A stretch of DNA of 64,000 nt from Hygrophila difformis. Its lineage: Eukaryota; Streptophyta; Magnoliopsida; Lamiales; Acanthaceae. The position numbers and the translations under genes are program-made. Numbering within the stretch: the stretch's first letter is position 1; each line of letters starts with the position of its first letter. The notes under the pieces were generated by a model. That model did not search any database and was not told where the DNA came from. It worked only from the letters and a program-made list of their open reading frames with translations. Positions 46,501 to 58,094 of this stretch are shown piece by piece. The stretch is from NCBI GenBank assembly GCA_030278955.1, contig JAOANR010000010.1, forward strand, positions 25,326,444-25,390,443, written 5' to 3'.

Positions 46501-46996
46501 TTAAAAACTCTTGCTAAATGGATCTACTCTACTCACAACATCAAAAGTACTCCAAACAAATAAATCTAAAATTTATACAAAACTCATTTTAACATATACA
46601 ACTATAAGAATCAACCACAAAATATGAATCTCTCTCAAGCAAGCAACCGTAGACAAGAAATGAATAAAAGAAAATGGACATGTCGGTTCCACCAACACCA
46701 CCGCAGCTCTGCCCTTGTTTCAGCCCTCTGTCCGGCCTGCCATCGTCCTTGTCCACCTCGCTGCTCCGGCCACCGGCTTCTACAGCCCCATAGCCGTCTG
46801 TCTCTCTTGGTTCTCCGGCTGGCAAGCCTCCACAGCGGAGCTATGCACACGTCCTGGTGTGACCACCATATTGAAGAAGCTTGAGGGTGAAGGTTACATG
46901 ATCTACATCATTGCCAAGCTCACCCATGAAGCAATAACCAACACCGGGATCGAAACGAAGCCAAACCGAAGCAAGATAGATCACCTTGGGCGCCCC

Positions 46997-47225
46997 TTTG
47001 TTGGTGCATTGAAGAAAGGAGGCATACATATTTTTGGCCTTAGTCGTGGGCACGCACAAGAGGAGAAATTAGACTGGTTTGTTGGTGCATTGAAAAAAGG
47101 AGGCAGAAATATTTTTGGCCTTGGTCGTGGGCACGCGCAAGAGGAGAAATTAGACTGGTTTGTTAGTGAATTGAAGAAAGGAGGCAGGAATATTTTTGGC
47201 CTTGGGCGTGGGCACGCACAAGAGG
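46997..47225 (+). repeat. 81-bp tandem repeat (2.8 copies), open in one frame
   Basis: Unit starts at 46997, 47078 and 47159 and encodes FVGALKKGGRNIFGLGRGH plus AQEEKLDW with few changes. The open frame extends from about 46715 to 47287, but no known domain is recognised. The period of 27 codons keeps the frame, so it may be a coding remnant or chance. It lies upstream of the CRM-like element and could belong to its LTR. Confidence 0.75.
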
Positions 47226-47695
47226 GATCCGACCCCCATTACCCAATTTTAGCTTATTTCATTTTCTTCCCCACTTGTTCCATGTAATTTCAATTGGTAT
47301 TCACTAGATTTATCTTGGGATCATTATGTTAGGCTTAAATCCCATTTCTACCTTAGTATTTCTTGGTAATTGCATTTCTTGTTCCTAGAGTTATATGTTA
47401 GGATTGGGGAAGGATCAAACATAATTCAACTATCATTCATCTATCAAAGTTTATCTTTCTTTTGTTCATCTTTGAGGGTATCAAAGGTTGATCATCTTGG
47501 GGATCAAGGGTTACTTGATTTCCACATCAAAACCGGGACTATTCACATTGAATTTGTGTTAGGTTCGTCTTACTCAATTGGATTGCAAGTTTTGATTGAG
47601 TTAAGTATGTTCATTGATGCATTTTAGGTTTAGTTCTTGGGAGCTTGATCCTCATATCAAGTTTACTTGATCAAAACCCATTGTTTCATTGAACC

Positions 47696-47825
47696 CACTT
47701 GCCCTATCCTTTGTTTTGCTTTTGTTGCTTGTTTTCCCAATTTCTTGCTTGCATACATCACACTTGCCCTATCCTTTGTTTTGCTTTTGTTGCCTGTTTT
47801 CCCAATTTCTTGTTTGCATACATCA
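47696..47825 (+). repeat. 65-bp tandem duplication before the CRM-like primer site
   Basis: CACTTGCCCTATCCTTTG...GCATACATCA is present twice (47696-47760 and 47761-47825) with two or three differences. The second copy ends CATCA, a plausible LTR end just before the primer site, so the U5 end may be duplicated. Confidence 0.85.
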
Positions 47826-47835
47826 TAATTAAATT

Positions 47836-47847
47836 TGGTATCAGAGC
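47836..47847 (+). promoter_or_regulatory. Primer-binding site (tRNA-iMet) of the CRM-like element
   Basis: TGGTATCAGAGC, the same 12-mer as in elements A-C, about 10 bases after a possible LTR end. Confidence 0.85.
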
Positions 47848-48632
47848 TTGATTAGGACTTCTTAGCTCCTAATTAGGTTGTTTATTCTTGGTGTTGATGC
47901 ATTGTGGAATTCCTTTGCCATTTTTTCTATTTTCAAGAAAATACCCAAAAATATTGCCCACAAGGTGTTTGTTGAAATGCCAAAGTTGATTTTCTTGGCA
48001 AGATGGAATGCTTGATGCTTATATGCTTTGATTAGCTTGATTTTTGATTGATAGTATTGGGAGTTATTGAAAGATACAACACAAAAAAAAAAAAGTGGAT
48101 GACAACCGTTGGCTCATGGTTCCTATGATGTATCAAGAGCCAAAGGGTTGAAGTTCCGTCAACAATATTTTGATAGTGGAATTCCCCTAAACATTGTGAG
48201 ACCGAACGGTTAAAAGGAATTAGAGCACAAAAGCCAAGCTCTACAAAAAAAAAGAAAAAAAAAAGTTGAATACTCCCTTAGCATTTGTTGATTGATCTTG
48301 TTTTCTTTGTGGGGTTGACATTATCCATCCTTAAACCCATTTGAGCCTTGATAGCCTTTCTTATTTAGCCTTACCTAGAACTACTTGCTATGCATTTGTG
48401 AATCATCATCTCATCATTGCTTGATAATTGTGTGCTTGAATCTTGTGAATTTGGTGTGAACGACTCAAGGGTTGAGGGTGATCAACTAGAGAGGAACACT
48501 TGAGGGTTGTGTGAGAAGAAAAGAGAGTTGTGAGGAATAGTTTAGGTAAATATCTTCTCATCTCTTTTTCATACTTCTTACTTTTTATATTTTTTTGATT
48601 TGTTGACGATCTCACTTGGTATTTGGAGTATT

Positions 48633-49735
48633 ATGGCGGAGGATTCAAGTGCAGGGAAGAAGATCACCTTGGAAGATGTGAGCCACCAATTGGCTCAAGT
48701 GATGGATGTAATTGGAGGCTTCCGGAACCGCCTAGCTACTATAGAGGAGAATAGTCGAGTCCGGGAAACAAGAGAGAGACCTCAAAGACAAAGAAGAGAA
48801 TATGAGGATTATGAGGAAATGAATGAGGAACAAGAAGAAGAGTTTGATGGCTTGGGAGATGAGTCGGGGGGGCAAGACTCATATGATGGGAGGGGTTATC
48901 GAGGAGGTCCCGCCAAGGTCCCCAAAGGAGGAACAACAACAACTTCAACTCCAACTACAGGGTCACCATCCCACCTTTCGACGGATCAAGTGACCCCGAT
49001 GTATATCTCAATTGGGAGAAGAAGATGGAGTTGTTTTTCTTGCAAACACCCATGCCGGAGAATGAAAAGATTAGATGTACTGTTTTGGAGTTCACGGGCT
49101 ATGCTCTAGAATGGTGGCAACATAGAGAGCTCAAGGCTAGGAGAGGAGCAATTGGGAGAATTGTATCTTGGAATGGCTTGAAAATGGCAATGAAGGAGAG
49201 GTTTGTGCCAAAGCAATATAAGAGAACTAGCTACAAGAGGTTGCAACAACTCACTCAAGGCCAAATGAGTGTGGATGAGTACTTCAAGGAGATGGACACT
49301 TTGATGACTAGAGCCGAAATTGATGAAGAAGAAGAGGACACGGTGTCAAGGTTCATTTCTGGCCTACATTATGAATACTCCGATGTTATGACCCTTCATA
49401 ACTTGGAAATGGTGAGTGAAGCCTACCACATGGCCATAGAGTTGGAGGGCCAAGCCAAGAGAAGAGGCAAAATGGTTAAATCCTATTCTAAGGATTATAC
49501 GAAAGATGCAAATGCTAAAAAGCCTCAAGTTGAGTATAAAAAGACTTATGTGGAGTACAAGAAGCCACATCGAGGGAATGAAAGAGGAAGAGGCCAAGAG
49601 TACAAGCTTGATGACAAAGGGAAAGGTGTGCAAACACATAATCAAGTGCCTAATGTTGAGAGACACTGAGATGTTAGATGTTTCAAATGCTAAGGAAGAG
49701 GCCACTATGCTAACAAGTGTCCTAACAAGAGGGTG
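48633..49735 (+). pseudogene. gag of the CRM-like element, frameshifted
   Basis: The start ATG at 48633 gives MAEDSSAGKKITLEDVSHQL, an N-terminal helical region (to ~residue 60) and an acidic, Glu-rich linker. A frameshift near 48900-48955 moves the capsid core to another frame (VTIPPFDGSSDPDVYLNWEK, then ALEWWQHRE, QGQMSVDEYFKEMDTLM, VSRFISGLHYEY). That frame ends with a TGA at 49667-49669, and shortly after comes a zinc knuckle interrupted by a stop (CFKC-*-GRGHYANKC). At least three disabling changes. Confidence 0.85.
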
Positions 49736-49875
49736 ATGATTGTGGATGCCTCGGGAGAGTACTATTCGGAGTCGGACAAAGAAGATGAGGAGGAACCAAG
49801 GAAGTACTAGAGGATGTTGAGGAAGATAGTAGTGAGAATGGAGATAGAGATTTCCCGAATCTCAATTGTGTTTCA

Positions 49876-51499
49876 TTGAGGAGTTTGAGCACAAGGATGG
49901 CCAAAGATGATTCGAGGGAGCAAAGAGACAGCATCTTCCATTGCCGTTGTGAGGTGAATGGCAAGATTTGTAGTGTCATAATTGACGATGGGAGTTGTGC
50001 CAACATTGTTAGTGAGATGATGGTGAAGTCCTTAGGGCTGCCGACATCACAACATCCCCATCCATACAAGTTGCAATGGTTGAGCCAAAGTGGAGAAATG
50101 AGAGTTAGGAAGCAAGCTACCTTTCCAATCAAGATGAGAGGATATGAGGACCAAATCACTTGTGATGTGGTGCCTATGCAAGCTTGCCACATACTTTTGG
50201 GAAGGCCATGGCAATATGACCAAAGGATTGTCTATGATGGATTTGCTAATCGGGTCACTTTCATGAAGGATGGAAAGGATGTGGTGATCAAAGCTTTGTC
50301 AGTGAAAGCAGTTGAGGAGGACCAAGTCTTTCTACATAGGCAATATGTGAGTGAGATGAGGGAAAAACAAAATAAATGTGAGCTTGAGAAGAAAAATGAG
50401 TGTGAAAAGAATGATGTGGGAAACAAAAATGAGAGGAAGGAAAAGAACAAAAAAGTTGAGAATAAAAATGTGAGAGGATCAAAAGGTGAGGTGTGTGAGG
50501 TTAGGAAAGAGGGCTTATTTGTAAGCATGAAAGAAGTGAAAAAAATGAGTGTTGGAGAGGAAGAGGGACATTTTTGCTTATTACTTACTCCTTATTTTTG
50601 CCTAAATGTTGATACTACATTTGATCTTCCTGGCGAGTTGGTGTCTGTTTTGCAGGTTTACAAGGATGTCTTCCCTGATGAAGTACCTGGAGGCTTACCA
50701 CCCATTCGGGGGATAGAGCACCAAATTGACCTCATTCCGGGAGCACCATTGCCCAACCGGCCTGCCTATCGAGCCAACCCCGAGGAGACTAAGGAGATAC
50801 ATAGGCAAGTGGAAGAATTGCTCTCCAAAGGTTTTGTAAGAGAATCCTTAAGCCCTCGTTCAGTTCCTGCTTTACTTGTTCCTAAGAAGGATGGTGGTTG
50901 GAGGATGTGTGTAGATTGTAGGGCCATTAATGCCATAACTGTCAAATATTGTCACCCCATTCCTAGGTTAGATGATATGCTAGATGAACTACATGGAGCT
51001 CAAATCTTTTCTAAGATAGATCTTCGTAGTGGCTATCATCAAATTAGGATGAGAGAAGGGGACGAGTGGAAAACGGCCTTTAAAACTAAGCTCGGGTTGT
51101 ATGAGTGGGTAGTGATGCCTTTTGGGCTTACAAATGCACCTAGCACGTTTATGAGGTTGATGAACCACATTCTTAGGCCTTACATTGGTAAATGTTGTGG
51201 TATACTTTGATGATATACTTATATATAGCAAAAACATGGAAGAGCATGTACATCATTTGTCCACTATTCTTGAAGTTTTGAGGCATGAGAAATTGTTTGC
51301 TAATGAAAAGAAATGCACTTTTGGTGTATTATCTTGCAAGTTTTTGGGATATATTGTGACAGGTGAGGGGATTAAAGTTGATGAAGACAAGGTGAAAGCG
51401 GTGCAAGAATGGCCAACCCCCACCACGGTCAAGGAAGTGAGGAGTTTCTTGGGATTAGCGGGCTTCTATCGACGTTTCATCAAGGATTTTAGCACTGTG
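49876..51499 (+). pseudogene. Protease-RT of the CRM-like element, frameshifted and truncated
   Basis: An open frame of 444 codons from 49876 has the aspartic protease motif IIDDGSCANIVS (DDGS where DSG/DGG is usual), a Lys/Glu-rich linker, and RT fingers-palm ([53 protein letters not shown]). Near 51191 a small deletion shifts the frame just before the catalytic YFDD, which is read at 51185-51502 ([12 protein letters not shown] ... [20 protein letters not shown]). RNase H and integrase are absent because the element is cut at 51500. Confidence 0.88.
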
Positions 51500-51950
51500 T
51501 GAAACTTTTGACGAGCTTCGCCAACACGAGTAATTTTCTGAAAATTCCTTTACTGGTTTATTGCTTAAGGAGGAAACTGTGATTTCAAATGGTGCCTCGA
51601 GAGTCCCCGGCAACGGCGCCATGAAACTTTTGACGAGTTTCATTTTGCTACTGGGGGGTTGAAGAACCGTCTAAATACAATTTCCAAGTTCGGATTTATT
51701 AAATGAAAAGAGTTATGATTGAGGGACGGGGTTTAAGAATATATTAAGATTTCCCTTTTTATTACTCCTGTGGGGTTCAAACGGCGCTGTGGTCCTTCCA
51801 GCCATGAAACTTTTGACAAATATCACGGTGCAACAGGGATTGACCTTCAGTCTGTCACCCTGAAAGTCCCTGGTATCTGCACCATGATGCTTCTCTTAAT
51901 TTCATGTCAAGAAGATCCCTGCCATGAAACTTTTGAACATCTTCCCACTA
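51500..51950 (-). repeat. Four consecutive LTR-end / primer-site-like junction modules
   Basis: TGAAACTTTTGA recurs at 51500, 51622, 51805 and 51925; the last three are each preceded by a CCA-ending primer-site-like stretch. The second junction is an exact tRNA-Asp 3' end plus TGAAAC; the next two (TTCCAGCCA, TCCCTGCCA) are degraded, and another weak one is at 51884. On the minus strand each reads as an LTR end ...TCAAAAGTTTCA followed by TGG.... The first module abuts the truncated CRM-like RT. Confidence 0.55.
51604..51621 (-). promoter_or_regulatory. Primer-binding site for tRNA-Asp (minus strand)
   Basis: The plus strand reads TCCCCGGCAACGGCGCCA, the 3' end of tRNA-Asp including CCA; the minus strand is therefore the primer site used by Athila/Tat-type elements. 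It directly follows a minus-strand LTR end at 51622. Confidence 0.8.
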
Positions 51951-54232
51951 CATGAGTATTTTCCAAAATGTTGTCTTTTTATTTACTCGTGTCAAGAAAC
52001 TGTGCTCCCGAAAGCGCACGGGTCAAAAATTGCAGTAATTTATAGTAAGTACCGGATCGTTCACTGGAGGATGTGCGATGGAAGCAGGGCCCACGTCGTT
52101 TACTAAGATTTTCCACTCGGTTACTCGTTTCAAGTTTTGCAAAGGTTTCTAACAACTACTTGACATAAATTTAACCAGATCATGAAAGCAGTAAAAATTA
52201 TTCTACAAAGCATGGTAAACTAGATCGAAGAAAGCAATTAAATCTATACTACGAAAGCAATGTAAAACTACGCTACACTATCTAGAAAGCAGATTTAAAT
52301 ATGACAGAAGGGACAGGGAGGGAATAATAAAGATTGGACAAGATTCAGATGAAACACAATTAAACTTCCTTTTTTAATACACAGATCTTAGTTTGGGATA
52401 ATCCTCCAGTTAGCTAACTCTCATGCTCTCTATACCATGTTCCCTTTAACAGACAGGTACTTACAGTAAGAGTTTATATGCTCTTAAGATAGCAATGTCT
52501 AAGATACCATAAACTCTTAACTCCCCTTGCAATGCCTTGCAAAAGTATGTTAATTATTTACGGTGGACGAGCAACACCTGTCAAATCATTAGTTGACATG
52601 CCAAGTACTGCTATCATTCCCCCATGTCACACCCAAAGTTTCAAATCAAGCCCCAAACCATTCCATAACTCTCAAACCTTTTAACAGATGGACAGTCCCT
52701 AATTCTTCCGAGTGACCTCTATGAAAGCATCTAAAAGGAAAGCAGTAAAGAAAGCTGTAAAGAAAGCATTTAAATCTATCACTCGGAATCGTTAAAAACG
52801 TCTCTTTCCGTTAGTATAAAAGAGCCCCTGGTCTTGGTGACCAGATGCAGATGAAGAACCCCCGAGATATCAATAAGCCACAGGGCTTACAACATCTGGG
52901 TAGTTATGAGATACAAACTAAATGAAACAGATCCATAAATGAACTTGTTCCGGATGTACTCACTCAAGACTCAATTCTAGACTTTGGCAGAAGAAGATAG
53001 TAGTCGGAGGAATACTCGACCTTACCTTATAAATTCACCAAGGCCTATATGTTGTTCCTCTAGTATTATTTATCACATCTCATCTATACCCAAGTGGATA
53101 TCGACTTAATGCGATATCTAATATCAGATGTCCAACACACAGCAATTTTGAGAAGCAAATGGATATTTGAAAATCATTCCCTAGACAGGTACTAAACTCT
53201 CAATTAAAACACAGATCCTTTCAGTCTATGTGAGACCTAATCGCTGACTCTGCTTCTAAGCTCTCAAAATCAACCGCCAGTGGAATATGAATTAGTCATA
53301 ACTGTTGAATTTATCCCTTACTTAGATCCGGATTTTATAAAGGATTTTTTGTTGGAAGTTTACTATGCAGCATCTGATTTAATATCAAGACTTCTGTGTC
53401 CAAGGGGAAGGATCCCCAAAATAGCGATAAGACCAGAACATCTACATAATAGTATCATGCATACAAGTATATGAAAAGGAAAATAAAGTACCCCAAAATA
53501 TAAGGTGGGGTTAAACAGAATGCGAAACACAAGGGTGGATTAGCCTGAGATGAGAAGAAATCGGCTAAAAAGAGTGCTAGAGATAGTTGGGGTTTTCCGG
53601 ACTGCAAACATCTGCTGTCCGGTTCCCAATTTTCCCAGATGACTGATTTTAGACAGAAAGAATTCCAAGCAACGGTGACCGCCGTCATTTAGTTTTCTTT
53701 TGTCTGTGAGTGGAAGAAAAACCCACATATTTCTTGCTGTAATATGTCTTAACTGATGTTGGTCGACATCAGTTAATACTATTGCAACTTGAATTCAGGT
53801 TGAGAAATTAAGATAAGGAAAATTAAAACTGTATCTGATTAGGAATTGGCTGAGTGACTAATCGAAACTCTTAGTGAAGAGAATGCTCGCCGAAGCTTCC
53901 ACCAACCACTAACCAGATCATGCAAAATAACAGATAATGATTGACACACAGAAGACGGGTTAGTCGATGTCCCTGTGAAGGGACCTTTCACCAACATTAA
54001 TCTGTGGTGTTTCTCATTATCCGTTCATACACACAATGAAAGAGGAAATAAGAAAGTAAGAAAATATTTTTGGTATTGTGTGGGTGTTAAGCACACAACA
54101 AGTAGACACTAGTGGTTGAAATGTGTAATGGATAGAAATCAGATGAACTGGGCCGAGGCCCAATACATCCATGCAACTTACACAAATCATGAAAGAAAAT
54201 ATTTTTGGAATTTTCAAAATAGAAGGATAGTT
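51951..54232. other. Non-coding repeat-derived DNA
   Basis: About 2.3 kb with no supported ORF. It contains many GAAAGCA/AAAGCAGTAAA motifs (52180-52290, 52735-52765) and probably belongs to the long minus-strand LTR or leader whose end is at 51622. Nothing else is recognised. Confidence 0.5.
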
Positions 54233-54698
54233 CAATTCGAATTATTAGGGTAATTCGAATTGAGAATGCATGAAGAATGAAGTATAATCTTACCCAATTA
54301 ATCCTTGCAAAGGAGGGAGATATCATCTAATTCGAATTGTTGAGCAATTCGAATTAATTCGAATTGGACAACTCGAATTGAGGAAGTCCTTTCCTTGCTC
54401 AAAATTGACCAAGGCATATACCTCAAGGGGAAGGTGAATTCGAATTGTCCAGCAATTCGAATTAATTCGAATTGGACAATTCGAATTGGTAAGAGATAGA
54501 AAATAAACTAAGGCATGAATGGGATGGCAATGGATACAATGTGGTTCTCAAGCCAATTCGAATTGTTGAGCAATTCGAATTAATTCGAATTGAATAATTC
54601 GAATTGGTTGGAAAACACATGAAGAGAATAATTTTTGGGTGTGCAATTCGAATTTCTTAGGCAATTCGAGATAATTCGAATTGCCTCAATTCGAATTA
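54233..54698. repeat. TTCGAATT palindromic array, block 1
   Basis: Five clusters spaced ~90-115 bp. The typical cluster is AATTCGAATT, 6-8 bp, the 20-bp palindrome AATTCGAATTAATTCGAATT, 4-7 bp, AATTCGAATT. The flanking spacers are also partly inverted (e.g. GTCC and GGAC at ~54450), so each cluster is a ~50-bp dyad. Three of the five hold the exact 20-mer. Confidence 0.93.
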
Positions 54699-55636
54699 CA
54701 CAATTTCAAACAACAACAATTTTTGTTCTCACAAGTATGGGTTAGGTGAACACTGTACTGTAATGATGGGTTTAGATTCACTAAATCCCTCATCTCACAT
54801 CAATGTCATTTCACAGCCACCCTAGTGAGATTTTCAAGAAATAAACAAACACATGTCCAGTGGGTATTGGCAAAATTCAAAACCTACTGCTACAAACAAG
54901 GGATCAAAGATCAAAGAGCCTAAAACATCTAGTTATCTAAGAACTGCATGAATAAACTAAGAACACTCAAGTTATCTAAGGTAGCATGAAATAAGATTAG
55001 GGCAGGAAGAATAAAACCTAAATATAAATTTTAACAAACCTTAAAAACATCTAAAACCTAAGAACACTTATTTGAAGCTCTAAGGCACTAAATCAAGCCA
55101 AAAACCCACCAAACATGCATTTATTAAGTTTGAATGTCAACTAGGACATAATAAATGTAACCTAGTTGAAACAAACAAACATACTAAGCATTTATTTCTA
55201 GAGAAAGCATTAAAGAGTGCCAAAACACATGAATAAAACCATTTCTGGAAATTTTCCTTGTATTGACACTTTGAAAGCAAAATAAAGAACCCAGAACCAT
55301 CATTAGCTTGAAGGTAGGGTTTATTCTAACTAGAAAGCATGTAAAAATATGGAAATGGCTACTCTAAGGGTTACACAAACTGCTTCTACACTAAACTAAG
55401 ATTAAAGCATGTAAAGATTACACTACTTGCAAGAAAAATAAACTAAACTAATCTAAACTACCTACCTAACCCTTAAGGGGTGTGGAACCTCCTGCTGTTC
55501 TTTTTGTCCCAAGCTGCTTTTTGGCTAAAATTCTTGATCTCTTGATTTTGTTGTGGAAGGTCTGCTTTTATAGACAAACTTCAAAACCCTAGGCCCACCA
55601 ATATTGTGCTCATGCTCCACAGCTTCAATGAGTGAA
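54699..55636 (-). other. Inter-array region with a minus-strand TATA box
   Basis: Non-coding. On the minus strand TATAAAA (55572-55566) lies just downstream of array block 2, followed by leader-like sequence, consistent with an LTR promoter or a promoter of unknown use. Confidence 0.45.
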
Positions 55637-56033
55637 GTTCGAATTATCTCAACCAATTCGAATTAATTCGAATTGTGAGATCTCTTCCTTGAGCTGGAAT
55701 TGTAGCCTTCAGTAGTCAATTCGAATTGTTGTGAATAATTCGAATTGGTCTTTTCTCGAATTGGATGAGGGTTTCTGCTTGGCTTCCTTGCACTTGTTGG
55801 CAATTCGAATTGTTTGTGCCAATTCGAATTAATTCGAATTGGACAATTCGAATTGCATCTTCTTGCCTTTGGGTTTCTTCTCTCTTCATTCCCTAATTCG
55901 AATTAATTCGAACTTGAACAATTCGAATTAGATTTCTGCATCCCTTCCAACACTTAACCAATTTCTTTGTTCTCTTTAGCAATTCGAATTGTTGTGCAAT
56001 TCGAATTAATTCGAATTGCTCACAATTCGAATT
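55637..56033. repeat. TTCGAATT palindromic array, block 2
   Basis: Five clusters of the same design, three with the exact 20-bp palindrome, ending 343 bp from the minus-strand motif TAAATGTGAGGATGTTGATA (56383-56364). A minus-strand TATA box follows ~65 bp downstream. Confidence 0.93.
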
Positions 56034-58094
56034 ATGCTTCAACACTTAACCAAATTTCAGTTGTGGGATTTTCAATCTTTTTCCCATCTTTTTGGATTTT
56101 TGTGGGCTCTTTTATTCTTTTGCCCATCTTTTCATTCCTTTTTCTTTTTCTTTTTCCTTTTTTTCATGTTTTTGGATTTTTCTAACACAAATACAATTAA
56201 AATTGCATTTTTTGTGTCTTTTCATTACCGGCTTGATGTTTTTACAAACTAGCATTAATCTGTCTAATTCAACTGCTTTCTTATTACAATAAGATGGAAA
56301 CACGATCAAAATATCCGTCTCAGACACGGAAATGGATTGGAAATAATGGTCAATTTTGGCCATTATCAACATCCTCACATTTAATACTGATCGTCCCCGA
56401 GCAGTCAGAGTCAGTGCTCCTAGGAGCTTGGACTCTGCATATTCAATCCATTTGCGTGGCCTCAGAAATTTCATTCTTCTTATATTAGGGTAAGACAATC
56501 AAAATTACAAGTATTAAACTCTCTTGGTTGCAGTGTTTAATGGAATGATACTTCTCACTTGAGTGAACACACAAACCAATCATTATTGTTAATTCTTCTT
56601 GAATATGTGTCTAGAAAATCTCATTGGCTTAATCCTTGAATTCAGACATGACATGAATCATTAATCAATCAAAGCAGAGCCTCACATATAGTAGAATCGG
56701 AAAGTTCACTCATTCTCAAGATCGGCTTTCATCGTCAACGCTCAAAATCAAATTCAATTAAATTCTCCCATAAGCTTGCAACTGGACCAACTCGCCACCG
56801 GCTCATTTCCTCAAACCGAGATCCCGAGGTCTTATTCAAGGTTGTAACGGGGCATACGGTTGTAACATTTGGTAGGAAGAGGGAATTATTGGGCTAAAAA
56901 GTGACATGACACCATTCCACCATAGTTTGGCATGTTGCAGAATTTATGATCATCATTATTTCTATCTTTCTTTTGTTTTTCTTTCCTTTTCTATTGCATG
57001 ACATTAGACTTTGTCTAATTTGCTTTGTCATTTGCAATTTATTCTTGTTGAATAGATCTCAACTCTTTTTTTTTTTTTGAATCGGTTTATAGCATACCGA
57101 TTGACATTTTTTATGATCAAAAATTACAATGCCCTGATGGGATGGCTCATGTACACTTGGGTTTGATTTTCTTGGTCTTTTTGTAAGGCTAGGAGTAATA
57201 TAGTGGCTTCAAAGAAAAATTAGGTTTAAAGGCTCAGATTGGTTGATCCTAAAGGGAAAATGTTTTTGGGTTTGGAATTCAAACGAAAGCCAAAATTTTG
57301 GGTTTTTCTAAGTGCCTCGATCATTTGCTCGATTTCGGGAATATGGCATGGTCTTGAATCGGTCCCAATTGCAAGTTCTAGTGCCCTTTAATCGAATTGA
57401 TTCACACAATCAAAGAAGTATTGAGTAAAAATGACTCGGCTCAGATCTCACAAGGGACGGTTTGATCATGTCATGCTTTTATTCTCAAATTTAACCTTTG
57501 AAAAATTCTTACAACTTATTCAATCAAATTCTCAACATGAAAGTTTGTTAGTCTTTCAAGTGATCATATCATTGGATTTTTATAGCTCAAAACTTCAAGA
57601 ATTTATGTCGTGCATATTTTTAATTGTTTTATCCCAATGTAATAGTCTGAAGATTTCGTCATTAGCCTAAATTCAACATGTGAATTTAGGTGACAGATTT
57701 ATGCTTGTTTTATGCCGGTTTGTTTAATTGAAAGCAGTAAAAAGACACTGTGAACATGCAAGCATGTCACAGCTTGTTTTTGGCGTGACAGTCACTTATT
57801 CATCTTGGACTGCCACACATCTTTTTCGAATAATGGAGAACTCAAGACGAAATTCTCTTGTGGAAAGCAGTAAATGTACGACTGCCCAAAATACGTCGTA
57901 CTACCCATCATAACAGACAATTCCAAGGTTCGTTATACAGTACACGACCTTAATCACATCTAGACATCAATACAGACAAAGCTGTACACTTGAATAGGTT
58001 AGCGTCAGAGATCAGTCAAAAAGTCATCCCAAAACACAGTCCCGGTCAAAAGTGAATCTTTACAGATTCAGTCCTTCTTCAGCATCTTTCCCCT
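56034..58094. other. Non-coding region between array block 2 and the F-box gene
   Basis: About 2 kb. It includes a pyrimidine-rich stretch (56130-56170), the shared minus-strand motif at 56364-56383, and repeat-like DNA at 56520-57700 without ORF support. The 3' UTR of the F-box gene should lie in 57700-58094. Confidence 0.45.

Larger units (their letters stand above)
47836..51499 (+). mobile_element. Degenerate CRM-like chromovirus, 3' part missing
   Basis: It starts at a tRNA-Met primer site, followed by a ~0.8 kb leader, gag with a frameshift, a zinc knuckle with stops, protease and RT. The RT wording ([46 protein letters not shown]) is of the CRM/related chromovirus type and quite different from B and C. 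The sequence stops inside the RT/RNase H linker (RRFIKDFSTV) at 51499, where unrelated DNA begins. The LTR should lie left of 47828, but its start could not be placed. Confidence 0.82.

Noticed and set aside
46624..46884. Overlapping ORFs around 46.6-46.9 kb on both strands
   Set aside because: No domain or conserved partner; composition reflects a GC-richer patch next to the 81-bp repeat.
47836..47847. tRNA-like 12-mers at retrotransposon LTR ends as tRNA genes
   Set aside because: Only 12-18 nt complementary to tRNA 3' ends are present, which is what primer-binding sites look like; no cloverleaf surrounds them.
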